Assembly: GCF_017876115.1 (NCBI RefSeq)
Contig: NZ_JAGINO010000025.1
Location: forward strand, 43,202 to 107,201
DNA from: Azospirillum picis
GTDB taxonomy: Bacteria > Pseudomonadota > Alphaproteobacteria > Azospirillales > Azospirillaceae
DNA: 64,000 bases
Reading direction: 5' to 3'
Positions 63,007 through 64,000 of this stretch are shown here, piece by piece. The translations under genes were made by a program, and so were the position numbers. Positions within the stretch are counted from its first letter, which is position 1. The number at the start of each line of letters is the position of its first letter. Under the pieces are notes generated by a model, which was not told the origin of the DNA, did no database searches, and saw only the letters and a program-made list of their open reading frames with translations.

Positions 63007-63759
63007 ATGTCGGTCATCCAGCCGCCCCAGCGTCCCTTGCAGCAGTTCTTCCGGTCGGGGCCGATGCCGTGTCCCTACCTGCCCGGGCGCGTGGAGCGCA
63101 AGCTGTTCACCCGGCTGATCGGCCCCTACGCGACGGAGGTCAATTCCACCCTGTCGCGGGCCGGCTTCCGCCGCAGCCATGACATCGTCTACCGGCCGGT
63201 CTGTCCGAACTGCCAAGCCTGCGTGCCGGTTCGGGTGCCGGTCGGCGAATTCATCCCCTCGCGGTCGCAGCGGCGGGTGCTGAAGCTGAATGCCGGGCTG
63301 ACGTTGAGCGAACGGCCGGCCTATGCCACATCGGAACAGTACCGGCTGTTCGCGCTCTACCAGAACTCCCGTCACGGCGATTCCGACATGGCCCGCATGG
63401 CGATGGGGGACTTCGCCGCCATGGTGGACGAGGGGCGGGCGGACACCAACCTGCTGGAGGCCCGCGACGAGCAGGGCCGGCTGATCGGCTGCATGCTGAC
63501 CGACCGGCTGGCCGACGGGTATTCGGCGGTCTACAGCTTCTATGATGCCGCCCAGGATCGCCGCAGCCTCGGCACCTTCATGATCCTTGGCCTGATTGAG
63601 CGGGCCCGGCTTGCCGGCATGCCCTACGTCTATCTCGGTTACTGGATCGCTCACAGCCGCAAGATGGCCTACAAGGCCAAGTTCCACCCGCTGGAATGTC
63701 TCGGCGACGACGGCTGGCGCGCCATGCCGGTCGGGCCGGATGCCGGCGGACTGGATTAG
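63007..63759 (+). CDS. bpt: aspartate/glutamate leucyltransferase (Bpt)
   Basis: Bpt attaches leucine from Leu-tRNA to N-terminal Asp or Glu of proteins, marking them for ClpAP degradation by the N-degron pathway. The Cys-rich N-domain carries CPYLPGRVERKLFT and CPNCQACVPVRVPV. The GNAT-like C-domain has FYDAAQDRRSLGTFMIL and YVYLGYWIAHSRKMAYKAKF. 250 aa is normal. It lies 66 bases after the alpha-E gene. Confidence 0.96.
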   Translation: MSVIQPPQRPLQQFFRSGPMPCPYLPGRVERKLFTRLIGPYATEVNSTLSRAGFRRSHDIVYRPVCPNCQACVPVRVPVGEFIPSRSQRRVLKLNAGLTLSERPAYATSEQYRLFALYQNSRHGDSDMARMAMGDFAAMVDEGRADTNLLEARDEQGRLIGCMLTDRLADGYSAVYSFYDAAQDRRSLGTFMILGLIERARLAGMPYVYLGYWIAHSRKMAYKAKFHPLECLGDDGWRAMPVGPDAGGLD

Positions 63760-63810
63760 GAGCGGGGCGGGGCGGCGACGCTCCCCGCTCCCTGCTGCCC
63801 CGCCCGGCGG

Positions 63811-64000
63811 TCAGGCGGCCTTGATGTCGCCGAGGAAGGTCTCGACGTCGCGTCGCATCATCTCGGCTTGGCGCGACAGCTCGCTTGCCGCGGTGAGCAC
63901 CTGGCCGGCGGCGCTGCCGGCCTCGTCGGCGGCCTGATTGACCTGGACGATGCTGCCTGAGACCTCCTGCGTGCCGGAGGCGGCCTGCTGGACGTTGCGG
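63811..64000 (-). CDS. methyl-accepting chemotaxis protein, C-terminus only (cut by the right edge)
   Basis: Reading minus from the edge gives NVQQAASGTQEVSGSIVQVN, a helix with QAADEAGSAAGQVL, and ending MRRDVETFLGDIKAA with a stop at 63811. This is the C-terminal end of an MCP signalling domain. The pattern (NVQQA..GT.EVS..I..V..AA) closely parallels the end of the globin-coupled receptor at 47470, so the two may be paralogues. The sensor region is outside the window. Confidence 0.9.
   Translation of the reverse strand, partial: RNVQQAASGTQEVSGSIVQVNQAADEAGSAAGQVLTAASELSRQAEMMRRDVETFLGDIKAA

Overview
The window is GC-rich, densely coded DNA from an alphaproteobacterium. It is probably Azospirillum or a close relative in the Rhodospirillales. 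This is inferred from gene content: a MucR-type regulator, an RpoH paralogue, a globin-coupled chemoreceptor, a GH17-GT2 beta-glucan synthase, a split glycine decarboxylase and aerobic cobalamin genes. I ran no database search, so the genus is an inference.

Positions 1-18,358 are the right-hand part of an integrated phage or phage-like element. It abuts the 3' end of a tRNA-Lys(TTT) gene (18,359-18,434, minus strand), the usual place for site-specific integration. A leftward operon of about 24 genes runs from an AlpA-type regulator (17,538) to a DUF1376-type replication protein cut by the left edge. Stop and start codons repeatedly overlap (ATGA or GTGA), so the operon is probably translationally coupled. 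It encodes DNA-metabolism functions: an HNH protein, a MazG-like pyrophosphatase, a fused beta clamp, a C5 methyltransferase carrying seven tandem repeats, a frameshifted PAPS-reductase-family protein, an SF2 helicase, a radical SAM protein, a BRO/KilAC antirepressor, a winged-helix-fused second methyltransferase, an MmcB-like nuclease and a GapR homologue. One gene (17,723-18,268) points the other way, across a palindrome-rich control region, and may encode the repressor. No integrase, capsid or lysis gene is in view, so the element continues leftwards.

From 18,359 onward the DNA is chromosomal backbone. In order: tRNA-Lys; gyrA-coaD and a MATE exporter (minus); an entericidin and a proline-rich peptide; an alpha/beta hydrolase; cupin-cobU-cobO-cobQ; ispH divergent from a lipoprotein; a tandem glycine riboswitch driving gcvT-gcvH-gcvPA-gcvPB; a beta-glucan synthase; an APH-family kinase with a DUF6285 protein; uvrB-lytic transglycosylase-hydrolase; a secreted hydrolase; small hypothetical genes and a GNAT enzyme.

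The last third carries the globin-coupled chemoreceptor, rpoH with a long empty upstream region, mucR, HU, terC, a HAD phosphatase coupled to acetoacetyl-CoA synthetase, a polysaccharide pyruvyl transferase, an FAD oxidoreductase, a flavin reductase, motB, an ATP-grasp/alpha-E pair, bpt, and the C-terminus of another chemoreceptor at the right edge. The most unusual content is in the prophage: the repeat-bearing methyltransferase, the clamp fusion, and the co-occurrence of sulfur-transfer, radical SAM and methyltransferase genes.
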